Origin: Coix lacryma-jobi var. lacryma-jobi
Taxonomy: Eukaryota; Streptophyta; Magnoliopsida; Poales; Poaceae
NCBI GenBank assembly: GCA_009763385.1
Contig: CM019825.1
Location: 4,708,252-4,772,251, forward strand
Length of the DNA: 64,000 nucleotides
Direction of reading: 5' to 3'
Of this stretch, positions 24,901 to 37,259 are shown piece by piece (within the stretch, counting starts at the first letter, position 1; the number at the start of each line of letters is the position of its first letter). The notes below the pieces were generated by a model that was given only the letters and a program-made list of their open reading frames with translations, had not been told where the DNA came from and made no database searches. Made by a program: the position numbers and the translations under genes.

Positions 24901-25567
24901 TGAGATTAGTTGGTTACTGGTTGGTTTGGGTTCGGGTCATCTGATGGACTTCAGGTGCGGTTGCCTGATGGACTTCAGATGTTTGTTGCTCGGTGCGACT
25001 CCGAGTGTGGTTTGCTCGGTGCGACTCCGAGTGTGGTTACTTTTCTACAAAGTCTGTCTATAACCTAGTAAATAGGTGCATAGGATTAATAGGGTGTGTC
25101 GCTTTAGGCGCTTGAGTCAAACAAAGTCAGCCTACCTTTGTTATAAGCCTCATAAGCATATTTTTTCCTACACTTGCGGAGTACATTTCGATGTACTCAC
25201 CCTTCCTCTTTGTCCCCCCTGCTACCCCACCCAGACGCTGGAGACTACGTCTACGAGGAGTCCGGAGTATCCAGAAGACGGAGGCTACGACCCTGACGAC
25301 CTGTACTAGGATGGCGCTACCCCCGGTCGACCTTCCTGTGGAGTGGAGTCCAGATCTTCCGCATCTTCGTCAGAGTTTACCTTAGAGTTAGTTTCATGAG
25401 AGACTGTACTTTTTATTTCAGACCCGAGAGTCATTTATGTAATAAAGTTCGATATTATTAATAAAGCATTGTTTTGATATTTACTATGATGTGAATATAT
25501 GTATGAAAATTGATCCTGGCATACATATATTGTGCTCCAATTTTGTTCTTAAAATTGGGGTGTCACA
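21954..25567 (+). repeat. LTR 5 (3614 bp)
   Basis: Has two copies of the 17-bp unit and numerous one-base insertions and deletions up to about 24650. One of them, gaggagtccgg at about 25260, breaks the micro-ORF frame. Confidence 0.9.
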
Positions 25568-25857
25568 GAGTGGTATCGGAGCCGTGTTGACCGTAGGACG
25601 CTACCCTAGTCAGTCGTCGAATTTACAAAACTATTTTTACAAAGTCTGACCCCTTTTCCCACTTCTGTACTCTTTCTCTGCTGAAAATTCAAACTCAGTT
25701 TAAAAGTAGGTCCTCCAATAGTAGGATGCCCACCATAAATTGTTGAACTCGTAGAACGTTGTTTGACATGTGCTGGTGCTCTTGTTTGATTTGCTTCTTT
25801 GTATTGACTGTAGTCCCTCCGAATCTCGGGACGAGATTCCAGTTAAGGGGGTAAGTT
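25568..25857 (+). other. Internal region 4 (290 bp)
   Basis: Same PBS-to-PPT segment. It closes the first 15.3-kb block. Confidence 0.88.
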
Positions 25858-28800
25858 TGTAACACCCCTGGTGTTTAATTAATTAAAAATAAATTAGAAA
25901 ATGGATAAAACCCTAGATGGAGGAAAAATCTAACCAGGTGTTTGTTGCATTCATGCCGTTGCATAATTTTTATCGAGTGGAAAATAAATTTATTAAACCC
26001 GTATAGGGCGAATCGGATTTATTCTATTTAGAAAATAAATAAAAGGCTTATGAAAATTTTACATAATCAAAGTCAAAGTTTTATTTGCCAAAACCTAGGA
26101 AAATATTTTCAAAACTCTGCAAAAGTTATTTGAGTTCAAACCGATTTGAAATTGGATTTCAAATGTTTTTGCAAAGGGAAAAGAAAAAGAAAACAAAAAG
26201 GGCTCCCTCACCCTCTCTCCCCTTCGCGCCGGCCCGCCACCTCTTTCCGGCCCAGCCTGACCGAGCGCGGCCCCACTCCTCATCGCGGCCCGCGCCCCGC
26301 TCCCTCTCCGCTCGGCCCATCCGCCGCACCGACCGCACCGCTCCGCTCCCCTCTCCCTCCCGCGCGGCCCACAGCGCGCCGGCCCGTCCCCGTTTCCCTC
26401 TCGCGCCCCCACTTGTCAGTCGTCGTCCCCAACCGACCCTCCCCGCCCTTCGCGCGGCAGCAGCGTGCGCGCACCCCTCCGCTCCCCCAGATCGACTCGC
26501 AGACCACCAGCCGCCACCCCTCACCAGCCGCCACCCCCTCTGTCCTCACCCTACAAATAATCATCCTACCTCGACCTCGCACCGCCTCCGCTAAGCCCCC
26601 CATCGAACCCTAGCACCGTTCTCAGAGGCTCCCGAGCTAGTCTCCGCCACCCTCGCCATTGACAGGCTCTGTCCGAACTCGCCACCGCGCAGGGAAGCCA
26701 CCACCGGCCCTCGTTTGCCCCTCCTTCGGTTTCGCGATCACACACCGCGTCCTGAAGGTCTACCCCGAAGTGAATCGGAGCGGGAGCACTGCGTCCGCGA
26801 CCGCGCCGGAGCTCCGTTCGCAACACACGCGCCGCCACCGTCGTCCTCCCTCTCCAGTCCACGGTCGGCGACACCAACCCCTCCGACGGACCCGCGGTGA
26901 GCTTCCCAATCGATCCCCACCTTTCCCCGTAGTCGCTATCGGCCTCTAGCGTTTTCCCGGGCGAGCTCCGGCGAGTCACTCATGGCGCCGCCATGTTCGC
27001 GCTCGGCTCCGGCCGCCTTCGGGATGAATCCAACGCAACCAACCTCTTTTCCGAGTCCGTGGTAAGGTTTCCGCTCGATCCCGCCCTTTCCCTCGGCCGC
27101 TACTACTGCCTTCTAGCCCCTCCCCGATCATTCTCCCATGGCGCCGCCGCGAGGCCCGAGCGCCGCCGTGTCCTCTGGCACCGGCCGGCGAGCCAACCCT
27201 CCCCTTTTCCTTTCCAGCCGTCCGATCCAAAACCGATGTCCCAGATTAGATTAGATCTCGAACCGGTATGCACCTGGTTCACCGGTGCCGTGGACGCAGT
27301 CCACTCACGCTGCGTCAGCGGTCCACGGAGCACGTGGCACACCAACCCAATCACGCGGTGACACGCGGCACAACGTGGCGTCCACGCAAGCACGCACGCG
27401 CCGGTTATGGTGGTTTTGCAGAAAACCCCTCCACGTTTTTAGAAACCAACCCGCGATCCAGATCCACTGTTCCCTGAGTCTAGGTTTTCTTTCGGCTTAG
27501 CCCCTGCACTTCTTAGAAAACGAGGCGCAGTCCTCTGCACAGCCGCTTTCCCCGATCTAATCTCAGCCATCCATCCAGCGATCAACGGCTGACACTCGAC
27601 CATACCCCTTCGCCGATGCCATTTTGCTAAAGAGTCCTCTACCTTTTTCGTAATCAACCCGCGGTCCAGTCGCCATGTGCGCTGAGTCTGCGAATTCGTC
27701 CGATCTAACCCCTCATCTTTCGGATAAATGAGGCCCGGTCCAGGTGACTTTTAAATTCAGATTTTATTTATTTAGAATACGAAAATGAGTTCAATCTATT
27801 TACAGAACTGCCACTCAGATTCAAACGCTTATAACTTTTGCGTTTTAACTCCGATTCGACCCGTTCAACTTGCGTTAGTTTCATAATTTCGTTCTCTACG
27901 CAGTAGATCTATTATTTTACTGTTTTCATACTGTTTGTTGTACTGTTTTTCATTTCGCTTTGTATGTGCCATGTATGTTGATTGGGCCAGAGAGTGCGGA
28001 GTTCGAGGACGCTCCAGACCATCCTTGCGACCCAGTTGATTCGACCCAGTCCGAAGGCAAGTGTTCTTGAACATCTTGCACCTACTTTATTTTACTTTTG
28101 GTACTAGAATAGTTAGATCTTGTAGATGCATGCTTGTCATTAATTTGAATCCCATGTTAGGGTTTACTAGAATTTGTTTATATTATCCTTGTCGCCTGTT
28201 TTGGGGTGTTCGGGTAGGTGTCTTGCTTAGCCCTGCAGTCATGGTTGGGATGGGAGTTAAAATGTTTATAATCTTGATTAATGAAATATGAAACGAATGT
28301 GGACATGGTAATTTTGTAGTAACATGGTTATTAGGTAAATCCGGCAGGATGGACCCGTATTGGTGGTTTTGTGCCGTGGGACTCGGCAGCTGCTTTTGGT
28401 TTTTGGTTCGGGGCTCGTGCTAGACATATCCTGCCTGGATCCCTAGGACCCGGTTCTCAGAGCATGTAACCCGGCTTGACAGCGCAACCATGAGATCTGG
28501 ATGGGCTGGACCTGGCTAATTAATTAGTTACCTCTAAGTTGAGGGTCCACACGGGGTTTGTTTTAGTGGCTCACGAGGGGGCCCTGGGGGTCGTAGACCT
28601 TTGTACGGGGTGAAACCTTAGAGGTACGTGTGGAACGGACTTGGAGGGGGCTTTGTAAAGGCCTTGCAGTGCAACCCGCTATGCACCTCGGCAGTGTTTA
28701 GCGTGACGGGATCTGCACGACTCATGGGTAACGATGTGCAACCTCTGCAGAGTGTAAAACTGATATATCAGCCGTGCTCACGGTCACGAGCGGCTTGGAC

Positions 28801-29471
28801 TTCTTTGAGATTAGTTGGTTACTGGTTGGTTTGGGTTCGGGTCATCTGATGGACTTCAGGTGCGGTTGCCTGATGGACTTCAGGTGTTGGTTGCTCGGTG
28901 CGACTCCGAGTGTGGTTTGCTCGGTGCGACTCCGAGTGTGGTTACTTTTCTACAGAGTCTGTCTATAACCTAGTAAATAGGTGCATATGATTAATAGGGT
29001 GTGTCGCTTTAGGCGCTTGAGTCAAACAAAGTCAGCCTACCTTTGTTATAAGCCTCATAAGCATATTTTTTCCTACACTTGCGGAGTACATTTCGATGTA
29101 CTCACCCTTCCTCTTTGTCCCCCCTGCTACCCCACCCAGACGCTGGAGACTACGTCTACGAGGAGCCGGAGTATCCAGAAGACGGAGGCTACGACCCTGA
29201 CGACCTGTACTAGGATGGCGCTACCCCCGGTCGACCTTCCTGTGGAGTGGAGTCCAGATCTTCCGCATCTTCGTCAGAGTTTACCTTAGAGTTAGTTTCA
29301 TGAGAGACTGTACTTTTTATTTCAGACCCGAGAGTCATTTATGTAATAAAGTTCGATATTATTAATAAAGCATTGTTTTGATATTTACTATGATGTGAAT
29401 ATATGTATGAAAATTGATCCTGGCATACATATATTGTGCTCCAATTTTGTTCTTAAAATTGGGGTGTCACA
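25858..29471 (+). repeat. LTR 6 (3614 bp)
   Basis: Near-copy of LTR 2 with the same diagnostic variants. Private differences include a repeated tac (cgctactactgcc, about 27104) and a one-base loss in gagcgcgg near 26267. Confidence 0.92.
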
Positions 29472-29475
29472 GGGT
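29472..29475 (+). other. Second direct LTR-LTR joint, 4 bp (gggt)
   Basis: Identical to the joint at 14162-14165, between the duplicates of the same two LTRs. Confidence 0.9.
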
Positions 29476-32400
29476 TGTAACACCCCTGGTGTTTAATTAA
29501 TTAAAAATAAATTAGAAAATGGATAAAACCCTAGATGGAGGAAAAATCTAACCAGGTGTTTGTTGCATTCATGCCGTTGCATAATTTTTATCGAGTGGAA
29601 AATAAATTTATTAAACCCGTATAGGGCGAATCGGATTTATTCTATTTAGAAAATAAATAAAAGGCTTATGAAAATTTTACATAATCAAAGTCAAAGTTTT
29701 ATTTGCCAAAACCTAGGAAAATATTTTCAAAACTCTGCAAAAGTTATTTGAGTTCAAACCGATTTGAAATTGGATTTCAAATGTTTTTGCAAAGGGAAAA
29801 GAAAAAGAAAACAAAAAGGGCTCCCTCACCCTCTCTCCCCTTCGCGCCGGCCCGCCACCTCTTTCCGGCCCAGCCTGACCGAGCCGCGGCCCCACTCCTC
29901 ATCGCGGCCCGCGCCCCGCTCCCTCTCCGCTCGACCCATCCGCCGCACCGACCGCACCGCTCCGCTCCCCCTCTCCCTCCCGCGCGGCCCACAGCGCGCC
30001 GGCCCGTCCCCGTTTCCCTCTCGCGCCCCCACTTGTCAGTCGTCGTCCCCAACCGACCCTCCCCGCCCTTCGCGCGGCAGCAGCTTGCGCGCACCCCTCC
30101 GCTCCCCCAGATCGACTCGCAGACCACCAGCCGCCACCCCTCTGTCCTCACCCTACAAATAATCATCCTACCTCGACCTCGCACCGCCTCCGCTAAGCCC
30201 CCCATCGAACCCTAGCACCGTTCTCAGAGGCTCCCGAGCTAGTCTCCGCCACCCTCGCCATTGACAGGCTCTGTCCGAACTCGCCACCGCGCAGGGAAGC
30301 CACCACCGGCCCTCGTTTGCCCCTCCTTCGGTTTCGCGATCACACACCGCGTCCTGAAGGTCTACCCCGAAGTGAATCGGAGCGGGAGCACTGCGTCCGC
30401 GACCGCGCCGGAGCTCCGTCCGCAACACACGCGCCGCCACCGTCGTCCTCCCTCTCCAGTCCACGGTCGGCGACACCAACCCCTCCGACGGACCCGCGGT
30501 GAGCTTCCCAATCGATCCCCACCTTTCCCCGTAGTCGCTATCGGCCTCTAGCGTTTTCCCGGGCGAGCTCCGGCGAGTCACTCATGGCGCCGCCATGTTC
30601 GCGCTCGGCTCCGGCCGCCTTCGGGATGAATCCAACGCAACCAACCTCTTTTCCGAGTCCGTGGTAAGGTTTCCGCTCGATCCCGCCCTTTCCCTCGGCC
30701 GCTACTGCCTTCTAGCCCCTCCCCGATCATTCTCCCATGGCGCCGCCGCGAGGCCCGAGCGCCGCCGTGTCCTCTGGCACCGGCCGGCGAGCCAACCCTC
30801 CCCTTTTCCTTTCCAGCCGTCCGATCCAAAACCGATGTCCCAGATTAGATTAGATCTCGAACCGGTATGCACCTGGTTCACCGGTGCCGTGGACGCAGTC
30901 CACTCACGCCGCGTCAGCGGTCCACGGAGCACGTGGCACACCAACCCAATCACGCGGTGACACGCGGCACAACGTGGCGTCCACGCAAGCACGCACGCGC
31001 CGGTTATGGTGGTTTTGCAGAAAACCCCTCCACGTTTTTAGAAACCAACCCGCGATCCAGATCCACTGTTCCCTGAGTCTAGGTTTTCTTTCGGCTTAGC
31101 CCCTGCACTTCTTAGAAAACGAGGCGCAGTCCTCTGCACAGCCGCTTTCCCCGATCTAATCTCAGCCATCCATCCAGCGATCAACGGCTGACACTCGACC
31201 ATACCCCTTCGCCGATGCCATTTTGCTAAAGAGTCCTCTACCTTTTTCGTAATCAACCCGCGGTCCAGTCGCCATGTGCGCTGAGTCTGCGAATTCTTCC
31301 GATCTAACCCCTCATCTTTCGGATAAATGAGGCCCGGTCCAGGTGACTTTTAAATTCAGATTTTATTTATTTAGAATACGAAAATGAGTTCAATCTATTT
31401 ACAGAACTGCCACTCAGATTCAAACGCTTATAACTTTTGCGTTTTAACTCCGATTCGACCCGTTCAACTTGCGTTAGTTTCATAATTTCGTTCTCTACGC
31501 AGTAGATCTATTATTTTACTGTTTTCATACTGTTTGTTGTACTGTTTTTCATTTCGCTTTGTATGTGCCATGTATGTTGATTGGGCCAGAGAGTGCGGAG
31601 TTCGAGGACGCTCCAGACCATCCTTGCGACCCAGTTGATTCGACCCAGTCCGAAGGCAAGTGTTCTTGAACATCTTGCACCTACTTTATTTTACTTTTGG
31701 TACTAGAATAGTTAGATCTTGTAGATGCATGCTTGTCATTAATTTGAATCCCATGTTAGGGTTTACTAGAATTTGTTTATATTATCCTTGTCGCCTGTTT
31801 TGGGGTGTTCGGGTAGGTGTCTTGCTTAGCCCTGCAGTCATGGTTGGGATGGGAGTTAAAATGTTTATAATCTTGATTAATGAAATATGAAACGAATGTG
31901 GACATGGTAATTTTGTAGTAACATGGTTATTAGGTAAATCCGGCAGGATGGACCCGTATTGGTGGTTTTGTGTCGTGGGACTCGGCAGCTGCTTTTGGTT
32001 TTTGGTTCGGGGCTCGTGCTAGACATATCCTGCCTGGATCCCTAGGACCCGGTTCTCAGAGCATGTAACCCGGCTTGACAGCGCAACCATGAGATCTGGA
32101 TGGGCTGGACCTGGCTAATTAATTAGTTACCTCTAAGTTGAGGGTCCACACGAGGTTTGTTTTAGTGGCTCACGAGGGGGCCCTGGGGGTCGTAGACCTT
32201 TGTACGGGGTGAAACCTTAGAGGTACGTGTGGAACGGACTTGGAGGGGGCTTTGTAAAGGCCTTGCAGTGCAACCCGCTATGCACCTCGGCAGTGTTTAG
32301 CGTGACGGGATCTGCACGACTCATGGGTAACGATGTGCAACCTCTGCAGAGTGTAAAACTGATATATCAGCCGTGCTCACGGTCACGAGCGGCTTGGACT

Positions 32401-33070
32401 TCTTTGAGATTAGTTGGTTACTGGTTGGTTTGGGTTCGGGTCATCTGATGGACTTCAGGTGCGGTTGCCTGATGGACTTCAGATGTTTGTTGCTCGGTGC
32501 GACTCCGAGTGTGGTTTGCTCGGTGCGACTCCGAGTGTGGTTACTTTTCTACAAAGTCTGTCTATAACCTAGTAAATAGGTGCATAGGATTAATAGGGTG
32601 TGTCGCTTTAGGCGCTTGAGTCAAACAAAGTCAGCCTACCTTTGTTATAAGCCTCATAAGCATATTTTTTCCTACACTTGCGGAGTACATTTCGATGTAC
32701 TCACCCTTCCTCTTTGTCCCCCCTGCTACCCCACCCAGACGCTGGAGACTACGTCTACGAGGAGCCGGAGTATCCAGAAGACGGAGGCTACGACCCTGAC
32801 GACCTGTACTAGGATGGCGCTACCCCCGGTCGACCTTCCTGTGGAGTGGAGTCCAGATCTTCCGCATCTTCGTCAGAGTTTACCTTAGAGTTAGTTTCAT
32901 GAGAGACTGTACTTTTTATTTCAGACCCGAGAGTCATTTATGTAATAAAGTTCGATATTATTAATAAAGCATTGTTTTGATATTTACTATGATGTGAATA
33001 TATGTATGAAAATTGATCCTGGCATACATATATTGTGCTCCAATTTTGTTCTTAAAATTGGGGTGTCACA
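29476..33070 (+). repeat. LTR 7 (3595 bp)
   Basis: Near-identical to LTR 3, with a single 17-bp unit and the same private variants. Confidence 0.92.
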
Positions 33071-33360
33071 GAGTGGTATCGGAGCCGTGTTGACCGTAGG
33101 ACGCTACCCTAGTCAGTCGTCGAATTTACAAAACTATTTTTACAAAGTCTGACCCCTTTTCCCACTTCTGTACTCTTTCTCTGCTGAAAATTCAAACTCA
33201 GTTTAAAAGTAGGTCCTCCAATAGTAGGATGCCCACCATAAATTGTTGAACTCGTAGAACGTTGTTTGACATGTGCTGGTGCTCTTGTTTGATTTGCTTC
33301 TTTGTATTGACTGTAGTCCCTCCGAATCTCGGGACGAGATTCCAGTTAAGGGGGTAAGTT
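33071..33360 (+). other. Internal region 5 (290 bp)
   Basis: Same PBS-to-PPT segment. Confidence 0.88.
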
Positions 33361-36300
33361 TGTAACACCCCTGGTGTTTAATTAATTAAAAATAAATTAG
33401 AAAATGGATAAAACCCTAGATGGAGGAAAAATCTAACCAGGTGTTTGTTGCATTCATGCCGTTGCATAATTTTTATCGAGTGGAAAATAAATTTATTAAA
33501 CCCGTATAGGGCGAATCGGATTTATTCTATTTAGAAAATAAATAAAAGGCTTATGAAATTTTACATAATCAAAGTCAAAGTTTTATTTGCCAAAACCTAG
33601 GAAAATATTTTCAAAACTCTGCAAAGTTATTTGAGTTCAAACCGATTTGAAATTGGATTTCAAATGTTTTTGCAAAGGGAAAAGAAAAAGAAAACAAAAA
33701 GGGCTCCCTCACCCTCTCTCCCCTTCGCGCCGGCCCGCCACCTCTTCCGGCCCAGCCTGACCGAGCCGCGGCCCCACTCCTCATCGCGGCCCGCGCCCCG
33801 CTCCCTCTCCGCTCGACCCATCCGCCGCACCGACCGCACCGCTCCGCTCCCCCTCTCCCTCCCGCGCGGCCCACAGCGCGCCGGCCCGTCCCCGTTTCCC
33901 TCTCGCGCCCCCACTTGTCAGTCGTCGTCCCCAACCGACCCTCCCCGCCCTTCGCGCGGCAGCAGCGTGCGCGCACCCCTCCGCTCCCCCAGATCGACTC
34001 GCAGACCACCAGCCGCCACCCCTCACCAGCCGCCACCCCTCTGTCCTCACCCTACAAATAATCATCCTACCTCGACCTCGCACCGCCTCCGCTAAGCCCC
34101 CCATCGAACCCTAGCACCGTTCTCAGAGGCTCCCGAGCTAGTCTCCGCCACCCTCGCCATTGACAGGCTCTGTCCGAACTCGCCACCGCGCAGGGAAGCC
34201 ACCACCGGCCCTCGTTTGCCCCTCCTTCGGTTTCGCGATCACACACCGCGTCCTGAAGGTCTACCCCGAAGTGAATCGGAGCGGGAGCACTGCGTCCGCG
34301 ACCGCGCCGGAGCTCCGTCCGCAACACACGCGCCGCCACCGTCGTCCTCCCTCTCCAGTCCACGGTCGGCGACACCAACCCCTCCGACGGACCCGCGGTG
34401 AGCTTCCCAATCGATCCCCACCTTTCCCCGTAGTCGCTATCGGCCTCTAGCGTTTTCCCGGGCGAGCTCCGGCGAGTCACTCATGGCGCCGCCATGTTCG
34501 CGCTCGGCTCCGGCCGCCTTCGGGATGAATCCAACGCAACCAACCTCTTTTCCGAGTCCGTGGTAAGGTTTCCGCTCGATCCCGCCCTTTCCCTCGGCCG
34601 CTACTGCCTTCTAGCCCCTCCCCGATCATTCTCCCATGGCGCCGCCGCGAGGCCCGAGCGCCGCCGTGTCCTCTGGCACCGGCCGGCGAGCCAACCCTCC
34701 CCTTTTCCTTTCCAGCCGTCCGATCCAAAACCGATGTCCCAGATTAGATTAGATCTCGAACCGGTATGCACCTGGTTCACCGGTGCCGTGGACGCAGTCC
34801 ACTCACGCCGCGTCAGCGGTCCACGGAGCACGTGGCACACCAACCCAATCACGCGGTGACACGCGGCACAACGTGGCGTCCACGCAAGCACGCACGCGCC
34901 GGTTATGGTGGTTTTGCAGAAAACCCCTCCACGTTTTTAGAAACCAACCCGCGATCCAGATCCACTGTTCCCTGAGTCTAGGTTTTCTTTCGGCTTAGCC
35001 CCTGCACTTCTTAGAAAACGAGGCGCAGTCCTCTGCACAGCCGCTTTCCCCGATCTAATCTCAGCCATCCATCCAGCGATCAACGGCTGACACTCGACCA
35101 TACCCCTTCGCCGATGCCATTTTGCTAAAGAGTCCTCTACCTTTTTCGTAATCAACCCGCGGTCCAGTCGCCATGTGCGCTGAGTCTGCGAATTCTTCCG
35201 ATCTAATCCCTCATCTTTCGGATAAATGAGGCCCGGTCCAGGTGACTTTTAAATTCAGATTTTATTTATTTAGAATACGAAAATGAGTTCAATCTATTTA
35301 CAGAACTGCCACTCAGATTCAAACGCTTATAACTTTTGCGTTTTAACTCCGATTCGACCCGTTCAACTTGCGTTAGTTTCATAATTTCGTTCTCTACGCA
35401 GTAGATCTATTATTTTACTGTTTTCATACTGTTTGTTGTACTGTTTTTCATTTCGCTTTGTATGTGCCATGTATGTTGATTGGGCCAGAGAGTGCGGAGT
35501 TCGAGGACGCTCCAGACCATCCTTGCGACCCAGTTGATTCGACCCAGTCCGAAGGCAAGTGTTCTTGAACATCTTGCACCTACTTTATTTTACTTTTGGT
35601 ACTAGAATAGTTAGATCTTGTAGATGCATGCTTGTCATTAATTTGAATCCCATGTTAGGGTTTACTAGAATTTGTTTATATTATCCTTGTCGCCTGTTTT
35701 GGGGTGTTCGGGTAGGTGTCTTGCTTAGCCCTGCAGTCATGGTTGGGATGGGAGTTAAAATGTTTATAATCTTGATTAATGAAATATGAAACGAATGTGG
35801 ACATGGTAATTTTGTAGTAACATGGTTATTAGGTAAATCCGGCAGGATGGACCCGTATTGGTGGTTTTGTGCCGTGGGACTCGGCAGCTGCTTTTGGTTT
35901 TTGGTTCGGGGCTCGTGCTAGACATATCCTGCCTGGATCCCTAGGACCCGGTTCTCAGAGCATGTAACCCGGCTTGACAGCGCAACCATGAGATCTGGAT
36001 GGGCTGGACCTGGCTAATTAATTAGTTACCTCTAAGTTGAGGGTCCACACGGGGTTTGTTTTAGTGGCTCACGAGGGGGCCCTGGGGGTCGTAGACCTTT
36101 GTACGGGGTGAAACCTTAGAGGTACGTGTGGAACGGACTTGGAGGGGGCTTTGTAAAGGCCTTGCAGTGCAACCCGCTATGCACCTCGGCAGTGTTTAGC
36201 GTGACGGGATCTGCACGACTCATGGGTAACGATGTGCAACCTCTGCAGAGTGTAAAACTGATATATCAGCCGTGCTCACGGTCACGAGCGGCTTGGACTT

Positions 36301-36969
36301 CTTTGAGATTAGTTGGTTACTGGTTGGTTTGGGTTCGGGTCATCTGATGGACTTCAGGTGCGGTTGCCTGATGGACTTCAGATGTTTGTTGCTCGGTGCG
36401 ACTCCGAGTGTGGTTTGCTCGGTGCGACTCCGAGTGTGGTTACTTTTCTACAAAGTCTGTCTATAACCTAGTAAATAGGTGCATAGGATTAATAGGGTGT
36501 GTCGCTTTAGGCGCTTGAGTCAAACAAAGTCAGCCTACCTTTGTTATAAGCCTCATAAGCATATTTTTTCCTACACTTGCGGAGTACATTTCGATGTACT
36601 CACCCTTCCTCTTTGTCCCCCCTGCTACCCCACCCAGACGCTGGAGACTACGTCTACGAGGAGCCGGAGTATCCAGAAGACGGAGGCTACGACCCTGACG
36701 ACCTGTACTAGGATGGCGCTACCCCCGGTCGACCTTCCTGTGGAGTGGAGTCCAGATCTTCCGCATCTTCGTCAGAGTTTACCTTAGAGTTAGTTTCATG
36801 AGAGACTGTACTTTTTATTTCAGACCCGAGAGTCATTTATGTAATAAAGTTCGATATTATTAATAAAGCATTGTTTTGATATTTACTATGATGTGAATAT
36901 ATGTATGAAAATTGATCCTGGCATACATATATTGTGCTCCAATTTTGTTCTTAAAATTGGGGTGTCACA
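33361..36969 (+). repeat. LTR 8 (3609 bp)
   Basis: Counterpart of LTR 4. It has a double 17-bp unit and, near its left end (33556-33745), three one-base losses. Confidence 0.92.
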
Positions 36970-37259
36970 GAGTGGTATCGGAGCCGTGTTGACCGTAGGA
37001 CGCTACCCTAGTCAGTCGTCGAATTTACAAAACTATTTTTACAAAGTCTGACCCCTTTTCCCACTTCTGTACTCTTTCTCTGCTGAAAATTCAAACTCAG
37101 TTTAAAAGTAGGTCCTCCAATAGTAGGATGCCCACCATAAATTGTTGAACTCGTAGAACGTTGTTTGACATGTGCTGGTGCTCTTGTTTGATTTGCTTCT
37201 TTGTATTGACTGTAGTCCCTCCGAATCTCGGGACGAGATTCCAGTTAAGGGGGTAAGTT
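36970..37259 (+). other. Internal region 6 (290 bp)
   Basis: Same PBS-to-PPT segment. Confidence 0.88.

Larger units (their letters stand above)
10550..25857 (+). repeat. Higher-order block A (15,308 bp): LTRs 2-5 with three internals and one gggt joint
   Basis: The order and private variants of LTRs 2, 3 and 4 are repeated in LTRs 6, 7 and 8. This marks a tandem duplication of a four-LTR block. Confidence 0.82.
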
